Shown: positions 1 to 7,482 of the stretch, in pieces
Layout: the number at the start of each line of letters is the position of its first letter
How positions within the stretch are numbered: the stretch's first letter is position 1
Source of the DNA: Kocuria coralli
Lineage (GTDB): Bacteria > Actinomycetota > Actinomycetes > Actinomycetales > Micrococcaceae
Length of the DNA: 64,000 bases
Direction of reading: 5' to 3'
Assembly: GCF_008831305.1 (NCBI RefSeq)
Contig: NZ_ML708613.1
Coordinates: forward strand, 157,023 to 221,022
Program-made: the position numbers and the translations under genes
The notes under the pieces: generated by a model
What the model was told of the DNA's origin: nothing
Seen by the model: the letters and a program-made list of their open reading frames with translations, nothing else
The model's database searches: none

Positions 1-1
1 C

Positions 2-316
2 TGCGATGACGGCATGCTGCTGCGCTCGGCCGGTTTCGTCCACCTGGCCACGCGCCCGCACGTCACCGCCCACTGGGACCAGGTGGGTGCCCACCTCTCC
101 CTCGCGCCGGCGTGCCTCGATCATGAGCTCTCCGCTGACGACGAGCCCCTGGCGCTGGGCCAGGACCTCGTCCTGATGGGACTCGGGGTGGATGCCGACC
201 GGCTCGCCGAGGAGCTGGACGGCGCCGCCCTCACGGATCGGGAGCTGACCGCGGGTCCCATGGAGTGGGCCACCTACCCCGACCCCTTCCCCGGCTGGAG
301 CACGGCCGACCAGTGA
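2..316 (+). CDS. COG0523 (CobW-like) GTPase, C-terminal fragment
   Basis: This is the 3' end of a gene that starts before the window; the frame is open from base 2. The fragment matches the C-terminal half of COG0523/CobW-type metal-chaperone GTPases. It has the GFVHLATRPHVTAHW motif (family form R-x-x-GF-x-WLA-x-RP...W), then a stretch resembling LVLMGLGVD, then the closing LTDRELTAGP...DPFPGW signature. The N-terminal G domain and the metal-binding CxCC motif would lie upstream and cannot be seen. Members act as zinc or cobalt chaperones in the cytoplasm and are often zinc-repressed in actinobacteria. That is notable beside the Zur-like operators about 6.5 kb downstream, but the link is inference. 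Confidence 0.8.
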   Translation, partial: CDDGMLLRSAGFVHLATRPHVTAHWDQVGAHLSLAPACLDHELSADDEPLALGQDLVLMGLGVDADRLAEELDGAALTDRELTAGPMEWATYPDPFPGWSTADQ

Positions 317-360
317 CGGCCCGTGAAGCACCCGTTCCGTAGGCGGGGGCGGCTCCGGGC

Positions 361-385
361 GGCTCGTGCATTCAGCGCATGAGCC
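361..385. promoter_or_regulatory. Imperfect inverted repeat upstream of alpha-glucosidase
   Basis: Nine-base arms (GGCTCGTGC and GCATGAGCC, one mismatch) are separated by 7 bases. It lies 57 bases before the alpha-glucosidase start and 45 after the CobW-like stop. It could be a weak terminator for the upstream gene or a repressor operator; there is no T-run to decide. Confidence 0.3.
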
Positions 386-441
386 CATAGTCTGGTGGGC
401 GACGCGATCAGCGAGACACCATGCATCGAGGAGGCACGTAC

Positions 442-2172
442 ATGTCCCTGCCCGGACAGGAAACACTGGCGGAGAATCCGCTGTTCAACAGCGCGGATTG
501 GTGGCGCCAGGCGGCGGTCTACCAGATCTACCCCCGCAGCTTCAACGACTCCAACGGGGACGGGCTGGGCGACATCCCCGGTGTGACCGCCAAGGCCGAC
601 TACCTCCAGGACCTCGGGATCGACGCCGTCTGGCTCAGCCCGTTCTACCCCTCGCAGCTGGCCGACGGCGGGTACGACGTCGACGACTACCGCGACGTCG
701 ATCCGCGGCTGGGCACACTCGAGGACTTCGACGAGATGGTCGCGGCGCTGCACGCCCGCCAGATCAAGGTGGTCGTGGACATCGTCCCGAACCACAGCTC
801 CAACCTCCACCGGTGGTTCCAGGAGGCCCTGGCGGCCGCTCCGGGCTCACCGGAACGCGACCGGTACATCTTCCGCGAGGGCCGGGGCGAGAACGGGGAG
901 CTGCCGCCGGCCGACTGGGAGTCCCAGTTCGGCGGCCCCGCCTGGACCCGGGTGACCGAGGCCGACGGCACCCCCGGCCAGTGGTACCTGCACCTCTTCG
1001 CCAGCGAGCAGCCCGACTGGAACTGGGACAACCCGGAGGTCCATCAGGAGTTCCTCACCACGCTCCGGTTCTGGTCGGATCGCGGGGTCGACGGGTTCCG
1101 GATCGACGTCGCCCACGCCCTGGTCAAGGACCTCGGCGAGGAGCTCTCGGACACCCACGCGCTGCCCAACGAGTTCGAGCACTTCGGCGCCCACCCCTTC
1201 TGGGACCGGGACGAGGTCCACGACATCTACGCCGAGTGGCGCAAGGTCTTCAACGAATACGACCCCCCGCGCACGGCCGTGGCCGAGGCATGGGTCCACC
1301 CGGACCGCCTGGCTCGTTACGCCAGCCCGGACGGCCTGGGTCAGGCCTTCAGCTTCGACCTGCTGGAGGTGCCGTTCACCGCGGAGAACTTCCGCCGGGC
1401 GATCACCAAGAACCTGGACGAGGCGCAGCGCAGCGGGGCCTCGTCCACCTGGGTGCTGTCCAACCACGACATCGTCCGCCATCCCACCCGCTACGGCCTG
1501 GATCTGGACGGGCTGCTCGAGCGCCTCGAGGAGCACCCCCGGACGCCGTCGGGCGGGACCGATCTGAGCGTGGCGGCCAAGCAGTGGCTGCTCCTGGACT
1601 CCCCGGACGAGTTGCTGGACCGCGCCAAGGGCCTGCGCCGCGCACGGGCCGCCGAACTGCTGATCCTGGCCCTGCCCGGGTCCGCTTACGTCTACCAGGG
1701 CTCGGAGCTCGGCCTGTACGAGGTCCTGGAGATCGCCGCCGACGAACGCCAGGACCCCTCCTTCTTCCGCAACCCGGGCAAGGACCAGGGCCGCGACGGC
1801 TGCCGCGTGCCGCTTCCCTGGGAGAAGGCGGCCGAGGACTACGGCTTCGGCGGCCCGGCGTTCCTGCCGCAGCCCGGCTGGTTCGCCGAGCACGCCGTCG
1901 ATGCCGAGAACGAGGACGAGGAGTCGACGCTGAACCTGTACCGGGCCGCCCTGGCCGCCCGCCGGCGCCTGCAGGGGGCCGAGCAGATGGCCTGGGGCCC
2001 GCTCGACGGCGGCGAGGTGGTGCACATCGTCCGTCCCGGCGGCTGGGAGTCGGTGACCAACTTCGGGTCGGAGCCGGTCGAGCTGCCCGCCGGTGAGGTC
2101 GTCGTCGCCAGCACCCCGGTGGAAGGCTCCACGCTGCCCGGCGAGACCACGGTGTGGCTCAAGACCGACTGA
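442..2172 (+). CDS. GH13 alpha-glucosidase (oligo-1,6-glucosidase type)
   Basis: A cytoplasmic glycoside hydrolase that releases glucose from alpha-glucosides such as maltose, isomaltose or maltooligosaccharides. All four GH13 regions are visible: DIVPNHSS (region I), GFRIDVAHA with the nucleophile Asp (II), AVAEAWVHP with the acid/base Glu (III) and LSNHDIVRH (IV). The N-terminal AVYQIYPRSFNDSNGDGLGD block is typical of alpha-glucosidases and trehalulose synthases. The protein is 576 aa, usual for the family. The ATG at 442 is chosen over 421 because GAGGAGG sits just before 442. It appears monocistronic and ends in a strong hairpin. Confidence 0.92.
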   Translation: MSLPGQETLAENPLFNSADWWRQAAVYQIYPRSFNDSNGDGLGDIPGVTAKADYLQDLGIDAVWLSPFYPSQLADGGYDVDDYRDVDPRLGTLEDFDEMVAALHARQIKVVVDIVPNHSSNLHRWFQEALAAAPGSPERDRYIFREGRGENGELPPADWESQFGGPAWTRVTEADGTPGQWYLHLFASEQPDWNWDNPEVHQEFLTTLRFWSDRGVDGFRIDVAHALVKDLGEELSDTHALPNEFEHFGAHPFWDRDEVHDIYAEWRKVFNEYDPPRTAVAEAWVHPDRLARYASPDGLGQAFSFDLLEVPFTAENFRRAITKNLDEAQRSGASSTWVLSNHDIVRHPTRYGLDLDGLLERLEEHPRTPSGGTDLSVAAKQWLLLDSPDELLDRAKGLRRARAAELLILALPGSAYVYQGSELGLYEVLEIAADERQDPSFFRNPGKDQGRDGCRVPLPWEKAAEDYGFGGPAFLPQPGWFAEHAVDAENEDEESTLNLYRAALAARRRLQGAEQMAWGPLDGGEVVHIVRPGGWESVTNFGSEPVELPAGEVVVASTPVEGSTLPGETTVWLKTD

Positions 2173-2202
2173 GGCCGGCTGCCGGCTGCACGCCCTCGCC
2201 GC

Positions 2203-2252
2203 ACCGGGAGTCCGGTCGCCCATCGCGATTGATGAGCGACCGGACTCCCGGT
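2203..2252. terminator. Bidirectional hairpin between convergent genes
   Basis: Perfect 17-base arms at 2203-2219 and 2236-2252 enclose 16 bases, within which CATC/GATG can extend the stem. It lies between the alpha-glucosidase stop (2172) and the convergent DUF4287 gene stop (2276), so it probably terminates both. Confidence 0.75.
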
Positions 2253-2275
2253 TCGTCTGCTTCGCCCATCCGGGG

Positions 2276-2848
2276 CTACAGCTCCTTGAGCCGGTCCTTC
2301 CAGATCGCGCGCCAGCGTTCGAGGTCGTCGGGGCTCGCCAGGTTGACGTGGGAGGCCGCCACCAGCACCTTGGGGTCGTCCTTGGACTCCTTGGGGCTGA
2401 CATCGACGCTCCCGCGGCTGCCGTCCGCGAAGGTCACGCCCCAGTGCAGGCGCTTGCCGGTGCCCGACGTCCTCGGTCCGTCGGTGACCGCCAGGCCGTC
2501 GAGCTCGCCGAGGTCCCCGGCGGCCTCGCACCACCGGTCGAAGACCTCGCGCATGGTTCCCGGGAGGGTGCGGGTGGCCGATACCTGGAAGGTCCCGTCG
2601 TGGGCCTGGCCTTTGATCCGGCGTCCGATCCACTGCTCGTAGGCCACCGCCACGGACTGCGCCCACCATCCGGTGTTGGGCACGGAGGCCGGCATCGCCT
2701 TGTAGGCGGCGTCAGCCAGGACGTTGTGGGGCAGGTCGTCCCCTCCGGCGTCGTCGAGAATGCGCGCCCATTCGCTCCAGGCCAGCCCGGTGGCCTTCTC
2801 GATGGCAGCCGCTCGCGACGGCGGGGTGGCGGGTCGTGCCGGTGTCAT
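2276..2848 (-). CDS. DUF4287-containing conserved protein
   Basis: A 190-aa protein. Its N-terminal part (TGLAWSEWARILDDAG, then GWWAQSVAVAYEQ) matches DUF4287, often followed in actinobacteria by a START/SRPBCC-like half. The C-terminal half (HDGTFQVSATRTLPG...REVFDRW...HWGVTFADGSRGSVDVSP) fits that arrangement. The biochemical role is unknown; SRPBCC folds bind hydrophobic ligands. The ATG at 2848 has a GGAAGG ribosome site; the longer reading to 2983 would run into the palindrome at 2926-2993 and is rejected. No signal peptide or membrane segment is seen. Confidence 0.75.
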   Translation of the reverse strand: MTPARPATPPSRAAAIEKATGLAWSEWARILDDAGGDDLPHNVLADAAYKAMPASVPNTGWWAQSVAVAYEQWIGRRIKGQAHDGTFQVSATRTLPGTMREVFDRWCEAAGDLGELDGLAVTDGPRTSGTGKRLHWGVTFADGSRGSVDVSPKESKDDPKVLVAASHVNLASPDDLERWRAIWKDRLKEL

Positions 2849-2925
2849 GCGTACCTTCCTGGGCCCGGGCTGGGAGCTGTCCGGCCTCCTGTGCGACAGC
2901 ATAGAGCCGGAGCCTGCGTTGTCCC

Positions 2926-2993
2926 CTCCGTCGAGATGCGAGTTCAGCCGCCCATCGGCGCCGATGGGCGGCTGAACTCGCATCTCGACGGAG
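2926..2993. repeat. 68-bp perfect palindrome, probable terminator
   Basis: Two 34-base arms (2926-2959 and 2960-2993) are exact reverse complements with no spacer. The core GATGCGAGTTCAGCCGCCC is shared, with small changes, with the inverted repeat at 12991-13050. It lies just past the stop (3018) of the XRE-cupin gene on the minus strand, where it would terminate transcription. See findings for the shared family. Confidence 0.8.
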
Positions 2994-3017
2994 TAGAGGG
3001 GTCATCGGGACGACCGT

Positions 3018-3575
3018 TCATGACTCGGCGATATGGGTGTGCATGCGCACGCCCTCGTCGTTGAAGATGCTGAGCACCTGCGCGGGGCGCTCGCCCGCAG
3101 CGCTCATCGCGTGGGGAACGTGCGTGTCGAACTCGGCCGCCTCGCCCCGGGTCAGGACCAGGTCCTGTTCGCCCAGCCGCAGCCTGAGCCTGCCCGACAG
3201 GACGTAGAGCCACTCGTAACCCTCGTGCGTCCGCAGCTCCGGCAGCGTGTCGACGGGCGGATACACGATCTTGTACGTGTGGATCGCGGAGCCCTCCGGG
3301 GCCAGCGGGGCGATCGTGAGCCCGTCCCGCTGGATCACCGGCCGGCGCACCCTGGGGTCGGGACTCTCCCGTTGCACGAGGTCATCGATCCGGATGCCCA
3401 GGAGCCGGGTCAGGGGGACCAGGAGTTCCAGCGACGCCTGGCGCTTGCCGGACTCCAGCCTCGACAGGGTGCTCGCCGACATCCCGGCTTGCTGCGCCGC
3501 CTGTTTCAGGGTCAGGGAACGGGCGTGGCGGGCCGCCCTCAGGCGTGCCCCGACCAGATCGAGCTCGCGGTTCAT
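3018..3575 (-). CDS. XRE-family regulator with C-terminal cupin
   Basis: A 185-aa DNA-binding regulator. Residues about 8-62 form a Cro/CI helix-turn-helix (LRAARHARSLTLKQAAQQAGMS then STLSRLESGKRQASLELLVPL). Residues about 105-180 form a cupin ligand-binding barrel (YEWLYVLSGRLRLRLG, then GEAAEFDTHVPH). This architecture (HTH_3 plus Cupin_2) is common in local repressors or activators. It is divergent from the oxidoreductase-methyltransferase fusion, with only 90 bases between the starts, so that fusion gene is its probable target. The ligand is not evident. Confidence 0.9.
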   Translation of the reverse strand: MNRELDLVGARLRAARHARSLTLKQAAQQAGMSASTLSRLESGKRQASLELLVPLTRLLGIRIDDLVQRESPDPRVRRPVIQRDGLTIAPLAPEGSAIHTYKIVYPPVDTLPELRTHEGYEWLYVLSGRLRLRLGEQDLVLTRGEAAEFDTHVPHAMSAAGERPAQVLSIFNDEGVRMHTHIAES

Positions 3576-3665
3576 CGGCGTCCCTCCGTTATCCGGTGAT
3601 CGGCGCTCTTTGCCAATTACGCAAATTGTTTTGCCGGTTCATCATCTTACGGTCACACTGGCCGC

Positions 3666-5234
3666 ATGGAGAACATGGATTGGGATGTCGTGATCATCGG
3701 TGGCAGCGCCGCGGGGCTGAGCGCCGCTCTCATGCTCGGCCGGGCGCGCCGGCGCACGCTCGTGGTCGACGCCGGGAGCCCCCGCAATCGTTTCGCCGCG
3801 CACATGCACGGGGTGCTGGGCAACGAGGGGCGCCCGCCCGCCGAGTTGCTCGAACAGGGCAGGTCGGAGGCCTCGGCCTACGGGGTGGAGTTCAGGGCCG
3901 GAACGGTCGAGCGGGTGGAGGAGGCCGAAGCCGGGGTCGAGGTCCTGCTCCGCGATCAGGGGGTCATCCGCGCCCGGGCGCTCGTCGTCGCAACCGGCAT
4001 GTCCGACGAACTTCCCGAGGTCCCGGGCCTGGCCGAGCGCTGGGGGCGGACCGTGCTGCACTGCCCCTACTGCCACGGCTGGGAGGTGGCCGATCAGCGC
4101 CTGGGCGTCCTGGTCACCTCGCCCATGGGCCTGCATCAGGCCCAGCTCGTCCGGCAGTGGAGCGACCGCGTGACCGTGTTCACCGCGGGGGCCGAACCGC
4201 TGGACATGGCCACCGAGTTCCGGCTGCGCTCCCGGGGCGTCGACCTCGTGGCCTCGCCCGTGGAGCAGGTCCTGGGCGAGTCCGCCGACCGCATCTCGGC
4301 AGTACGGACCGCCGACGGTGTACTGACCGAGATCGACGCGCTGTTCGTGGCAGGCCGCCCGCGGCCCCATGACGCCTTCCTGGGGCACCTCGGACTGGAG
4401 ACGGCGGATACGCCCATGGGCCGTTTCCTGCAGGTCGATGCGATGGGCAAGACCAGCAGCGATCGCATCTGGGCGATCGGCAATGTGGTCAACCCGGCCC
4501 TGACGGTCCCCATGTGCATGGGCGCGGGCGCCTACACCGGTGGGGCGGTCAACGCTGCGCTGGTCGGCGAGGACTTTGATCGGGCCGCCGGGGACCCGGC
4601 CAACTGGGCGGATCTGCTGCCGAGCGACTATTGGGAGCACCGGTACACCGCCGCCGACCGGATGTGGTCAGGGCAGGTCAACCACGTCCTCGCCGGGGTC
4701 GCTGCAGACCTGCAGCCCGGATGGGCCCTGGATCTGGGATGCGGGGAGGGCGCGGATGCGATCTGGCTCGCCCGGCACGGCTGGACCGCCACGGGGATCG
4801 ACATCTCCGAGACCGCGATCCGCCGCGCCGCCGAAGCCGCGCGCACCGCGGAGATCCCCGAGGGCCGGATCTCCTTCAGGGCCGCCGACGTCTCCACGCT
4901 CGACGACGAGGCCCGGTACGACCTGGTCACGGCGAGCTTCCTGCATTCGCCGGTCGATCTGCCCCGCACGGAGATCCTGCGGGCGGCGGCGCAGCGGGTC
5001 GCACCGGGCGGGCACCTGCTGATCACCTCCCATGCCACCGTGCCGCCGTGGGGAAACCTGCCGAAGGCGCTCGAGCCGCGCTTCCTCGGACCGGAGGAGG
5101 AGATCGCCGAGCTCGGCCTCGACGCCGGCCAGTGGGCGGTGCGGATCGCCGAGACCCGTCCCCGGGAGGTCACGGGCCCGCATGGCGACCATGCCACGAT
5201 CGACGACTCGATCGTGCTGCTCCAGCGCCGCTGA
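3666..5234 (+). CDS. Thioredoxin-reductase-like oxidoreductase fused to SAM methyltransferase
   Basis: A 522-aa fusion. Residues 1 to about 310 form a pyridine-nucleotide disulfide oxidoreductase: FAD motif VVIIGGSAAGLSA at the N terminus, a redox CPYC pair in HCPYCHGWE near residue 130, a second dinucleotide fold and the C-terminal FAD motif WAIGNV. Residues about 320-522 form a class I methyltransferase with SAM motif LDLGCGEGADA near residue 353, like TehB-type enzymes. Substrates are unknown; small electrophile, metalloid or thiol detoxification is a guess. Only a 90-base promoter region separates it from the XRE-cupin gene, its likely regulator. Fusions of this type are known in actinobacteria. 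Confidence 0.88.
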   Translation: MENMDWDVVIIGGSAAGLSAALMLGRARRRTLVVDAGSPRNRFAAHMHGVLGNEGRPPAELLEQGRSEASAYGVEFRAGTVERVEEAEAGVEVLLRDQGVIRARALVVATGMSDELPEVPGLAERWGRTVLHCPYCHGWEVADQRLGVLVTSPMGLHQAQLVRQWSDRVTVFTAGAEPLDMATEFRLRSRGVDLVASPVEQVLGESADRISAVRTADGVLTEIDALFVAGRPRPHDAFLGHLGLETADTPMGRFLQVDAMGKTSSDRIWAIGNVVNPALTVPMCMGAGAYTGGAVNAALVGEDFDRAAGDPANWADLLPSDYWEHRYTAADRMWSGQVNHVLAGVAADLQPGWALDLGCGEGADAIWLARHGWTATGIDISETAIRRAAEAARTAEIPEGRISFRAADVSTLDDEARYDLVTASFLHSPVDLPRTEILRAAAQRVAPGGHLLITSHATVPPWGNLPKALEPRFLGPEEEIAELGLDAGQWAVRIAETRPREVTGPHGDHATIDDSIVLLQRR

Positions 5235-5252
5235 GCCACCCGCGCCGCGGCC

Positions 5253-5708
5253 CTAGCTGGAGCTCCGATCCTCGCTCCGGTGGATTCTGGGTGGCGCGGT
5301 GACGCCGCACCTCGCCTTCGCCAGCGTCGGCGGCAGGACCCGTGCCGGCTGCAGGATCTGCTGCGGGCCTCCGGCGAGGATCCATGCCTGCAGGGCGCGG
5401 AAGCGCTTCTCCTGCTCAAGCCCGGTGAACCAGGCCAGGGGCCCGATCTGGCCGCTCGGCCCGTCCCGGCGCGCGACGGCGGCCACGCTGGCGAGCTCGC
5501 AGCGGCCCAGGCACGGTGAGCTGATCAGCACCGCTCCCCGTGTCTGCCGGATCGTCGAGTGCATCAGGTCGGTCTGATCGGGCTGGCCGGTCTGATCGGC
5601 GGGCTGGGCGAGGCGTCGCAGGGCGGTGCATCGCGGCCCCATGCACCAGGCCAGGACGGGGCCGCTGGCCTCGGCGTCCGTCCGTCTCGATCTCTTATCG
5701 TCTGTCAC
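5253..5708 (-). CDS. Thioredoxin-like 2Fe-2S ferredoxin-domain protein
   Basis: A 151-aa protein starting at a GTG that overlaps the stop of the methyltransferase gene (GTGA), so the two are translationally coupled. Four cysteines are spaced as in thioredoxin-like 2Fe-2S ferredoxins: CMGPRC (Cx4C) near residue 22 and CLGRC (Cx3C) near residue 70. The segment ISSPCLGRCELASVA is typical of the family. The C-terminal part (LAWFTGLEQEKRFRALQAW) resembles many actinobacterial (2Fe-2S) ferredoxin-domain proteins. Function is unknown; electron transfer or a metal-linked role is inferred. Because of the coupled non-ATG start it is easy to miss. Confidence 0.72.
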   Translation of the reverse strand: MTDDKRSRRTDAEASGPVLAWCMGPRCTALRRLAQPADQTGQPDQTDLMHSTIRQTRGAVLISSPCLGRCELASVAAVARRDGPSGQIGPLAWFTGLEQEKRFRALQAWILAGGPQQILQPARVLPPTLAKARCGVTAPPRIHRSEDRSSS

Positions 5709-6532
5709 TGTCTGGTCCTTCCCATGCCTACGAGGGTGGTGGCGTCGACCCGGCCGACCCCGTGGGCGTGCAATCGTTCGAGATAGTCCTTCCGGACCTG
5801 TTCCACCTGACGGTCCCCGAGGTCTGCAAGCAGCGCCCGGAAGCCGGAGCCGATCACCAGGTCCCAGGCCAGATCGTCCGTGAGCTGTACGGAGTAGGGG
5901 CAGGTGGTCACCACCACCTCCTCCAGGCCGCGCTCTTCCAGCCAGCGGGTGAAGACCGGAGGTGTGTCGATCCGGTAGATCTCCGCTCGCTCGGCGCGCG
6001 TGGCGGCTGCCTCCGCCACCGCCGGGGCGATCGGCTCCACGGCGGCGATGAGGTGGCGCGCCACGGTTTCCATCGCGCCCTTCTGCCAGATGGTCAGCGC
6101 CACGCGCCCGCCCGGACGAGCCTGGGCGAGGAGATGCTCGGTACCGGTGGTCATCTCGGGGAAGAAGAAGATGCCCAGAACGCATTGCACCAGGTCGTAT
6201 CCGAAGGGCCGGGGCGGCAATGCCGTGGCGTCGGCGACGGTGAAACGGGCCCAGCCGAGACCCTCGGCAGAGCACCGGTCCCTGGCGGCGCGGATCTGCC
6301 GTTCCGAGGTGTCCACGCCCCATACCGTTCCGGTGGGTCCCACCCGTCGGGCGGCGGGCAGGGCGGAGGCTCCGTTCCCACAGCAGGCATCCAGCACATG
6401 CTCCCCGGGGCGGGGATCCGACAGTGCAACGGTCTCCTGGCTGACGGGCCCCCACAAGGCCGTGTCGAGCCGGTCGAACGCCTCCTCGACGTGGTCGAAG
6501 GCTCGGCTGTAGTTCTCTTGGGCGGGCACCAT
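5705..6532 (-). CDS. Class I SAM-dependent methyltransferase (UbiE/MenG-like)
   Basis: A 275-aa enzyme with SAM motif I VLDACCGNGASALPAA, motif II acidic loop GVDTSERQI, ADATALPPRPFGYD and post-motif RPGGRVALTIW, the layout of Methyltransf_11/25 proteins. The substrate is not deducible. It heads a two-gene operon with the 2Fe-2S protein and is divergent from the cnt-like transport operon. The shared 134-base intergenic region carries Zur/Fur-like boxes, so co-regulation with metal import is likely but inferred. Confidence 0.85.
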   Translation of the reverse strand: MVPAQENYSRAFDHVEEAFDRLDTALWGPVSQETVALSDPRPGEHVLDACCGNGASALPAARRVGPTGTVWGVDTSERQIRAARDRCSAEGLGWARFTVADATALPPRPFGYDLVQCVLGIFFFPEMTTGTEHLLAQARPGGRVALTIWQKGAMETVARHLIAAVEPIAPAVAEAAATRAERAEIYRIDTPPVFTRWLEERGLEEVVVTTCPYSVQLTDDLAWDLVIGSGFRALLADLGDRQVEQVRKDYLERLHAHGVGRVDATTLVGMGRTRQ

Positions 6533-6546
6533 GCGAGCAGCCTAGA

Positions 6547-6561
6547 TGAGAACAATATTCA
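6547..6561. promoter_or_regulatory. Possible Zur/Fur-like box upstream of methyltransferase
   Basis: TGAGAACAATATTCA keeps the TGA...TCA ends and AT-rich centre of Zur boxes (about 10-11 of 15 positions against TGAAAATGATTTTCA-type consensus). It lies 15 bases upstream of the methyltransferase start codon. This is weaker than the box at 6611-6628. Confidence 0.35.
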
Positions 6562-6602
6562 ATAACAAGAGATGCCACGTGATGAGCGACACGCCCGTCG
6601 TC

Positions 6603-6631
6603 TTGATAAACGATAATGAGTCTCATTAATC
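6603..6631 (+). promoter_or_regulatory. Promoter with Zur/Fur-like operator
   Basis: A TTGATA -35-like hexamer (6603-6608) and TTAATC -10-like hexamer (6626-6631) are 17 bases apart. Between them lies the perfect 15-base palindrome TAATGAGTCTCATTA (6614-6628), inside GATAATGAGTCTCATTAATC. This resembles Fur-superfamily boxes of the GATAATGAT type and matches TGATAATGATTATCA at 12 of 15 positions from 6611. Repressor binding here would block the promoter of the transport operon. Which metal regulator binds is inference. Confidence 0.55.
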
Positions 6632-6666
6632 TGTGAGGCAATCAACAATCACGATCAGGGGAAACC

Positions 6667-7482
6667 GTGTCCAGTGATGCCGAAGTGGAGGTATCGGATC
6701 TCGCCGTCGCTGTGGCGGGCCGCTCCTTGCTGCACGACGTGAGCCTCCGGGTGCGCCCGGGTCAGAGGCTCGCCCTCCTGGGCGCATCGGGGTCCGGCAA
6801 GTCCCTGACGGTGCTGGCCCTGCTCGGCTTGCTGGGGCGGCATTTCGAGGTGAAGGGCTCCCTGAAGGTCGCCGGCCGTGAGCTGCCCTGGCGCCAGGCC
6901 CCTGGCCGGCGCCCCGGGATGGCGGCCGTCTTCCAGGACTCCCAGGCCGCCCTGAACCCCGTGGTGCGCCTTGACCGTCAGCTCCTTCCCGTGGTGGCCC
7001 GGCGACGGCAGGTCGCCACGACCGCCGCGGCGAAGATCGTCCGCGACCTGCTGGAGCAGGTGGGCTTCGAGGACCCGACGAGGGTGCTGAGCTCCTACCC
7101 CTCCCAGCTCTCGGGCGGCCAGCGGCAGAGGGTGTGCCTGGCGCTGGCCATGGCCGCCTCACCGGGCCTGCTGATCGCCGACGAACCGACCACTGCGCTG
7201 GACATGATCAGCCAGCACCAGGTCGTCCAGGCCCTCCGCGGCTGCACCGGTGAAGGACGGAGCGGGTTGCTGTTCATCACCCACGACCTGGCTGTCGCCG
7301 CCGACCTCTGCGACGACGTGGTGGTCCTGCAGCACGGCCGGATCGTGGAGACCGGGCCCGTGGAGCAGATCCTCCGCGCCCCGCAGGCACCGTTCACCGC
7401 CTCCCTGGTGGCCGCCGCCCGTGCCGGTGTCCTGCCTGCCGCGGGAGCCCTGGACGCGGTCCCGATGGGTGCGGTCTCATGA
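6667..7482 (+). CDS. ABC transporter ATPase, peptide/nickel/opine-metallophore type (CntD-like)
   Basis: A 271-aa cytoplasmic ATPase of the DppD/NikD/CntD group. Walker A is GASGSGKS near residue 38, the signature is LSGGQRQR near 149, Walker B is LLIADEPTTALD and the switch is FITHDLAVAA. It starts at GTG 6667 behind AGGGGAAA. It is first in an operon running ATPase, ATPase, MFS exporter, binding protein, fused permease; the next ATPase overlaps it by 4 bases. That gene set is the staphylopine/pseudopaline-type transport kit, so divalent-metal-opine or nickel uptake is more likely than peptide uptake, though peptide import cannot be excluded. Confidence 0.82.
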   Translation: MSSDAEVEVSDLAVAVAGRSLLHDVSLRVRPGQRLALLGASGSGKSLTVLALLGLLGRHFEVKGSLKVAGRELPWRQAPGRRPGMAAVFQDSQAALNPVVRLDRQLLPVVARRRQVATTAAAKIVRDLLEQVGFEDPTRVLSSYPSQLSGGQRQRVCLALAMAASPGLLIADEPTTALDMISQHQVVQALRGCTGEGRSGLLFITHDLAVAADLCDDVVVLQHGRIVETGPVEQILRAPQAPFTASLVAAARAGVLPAAGALDAVPMGAVS

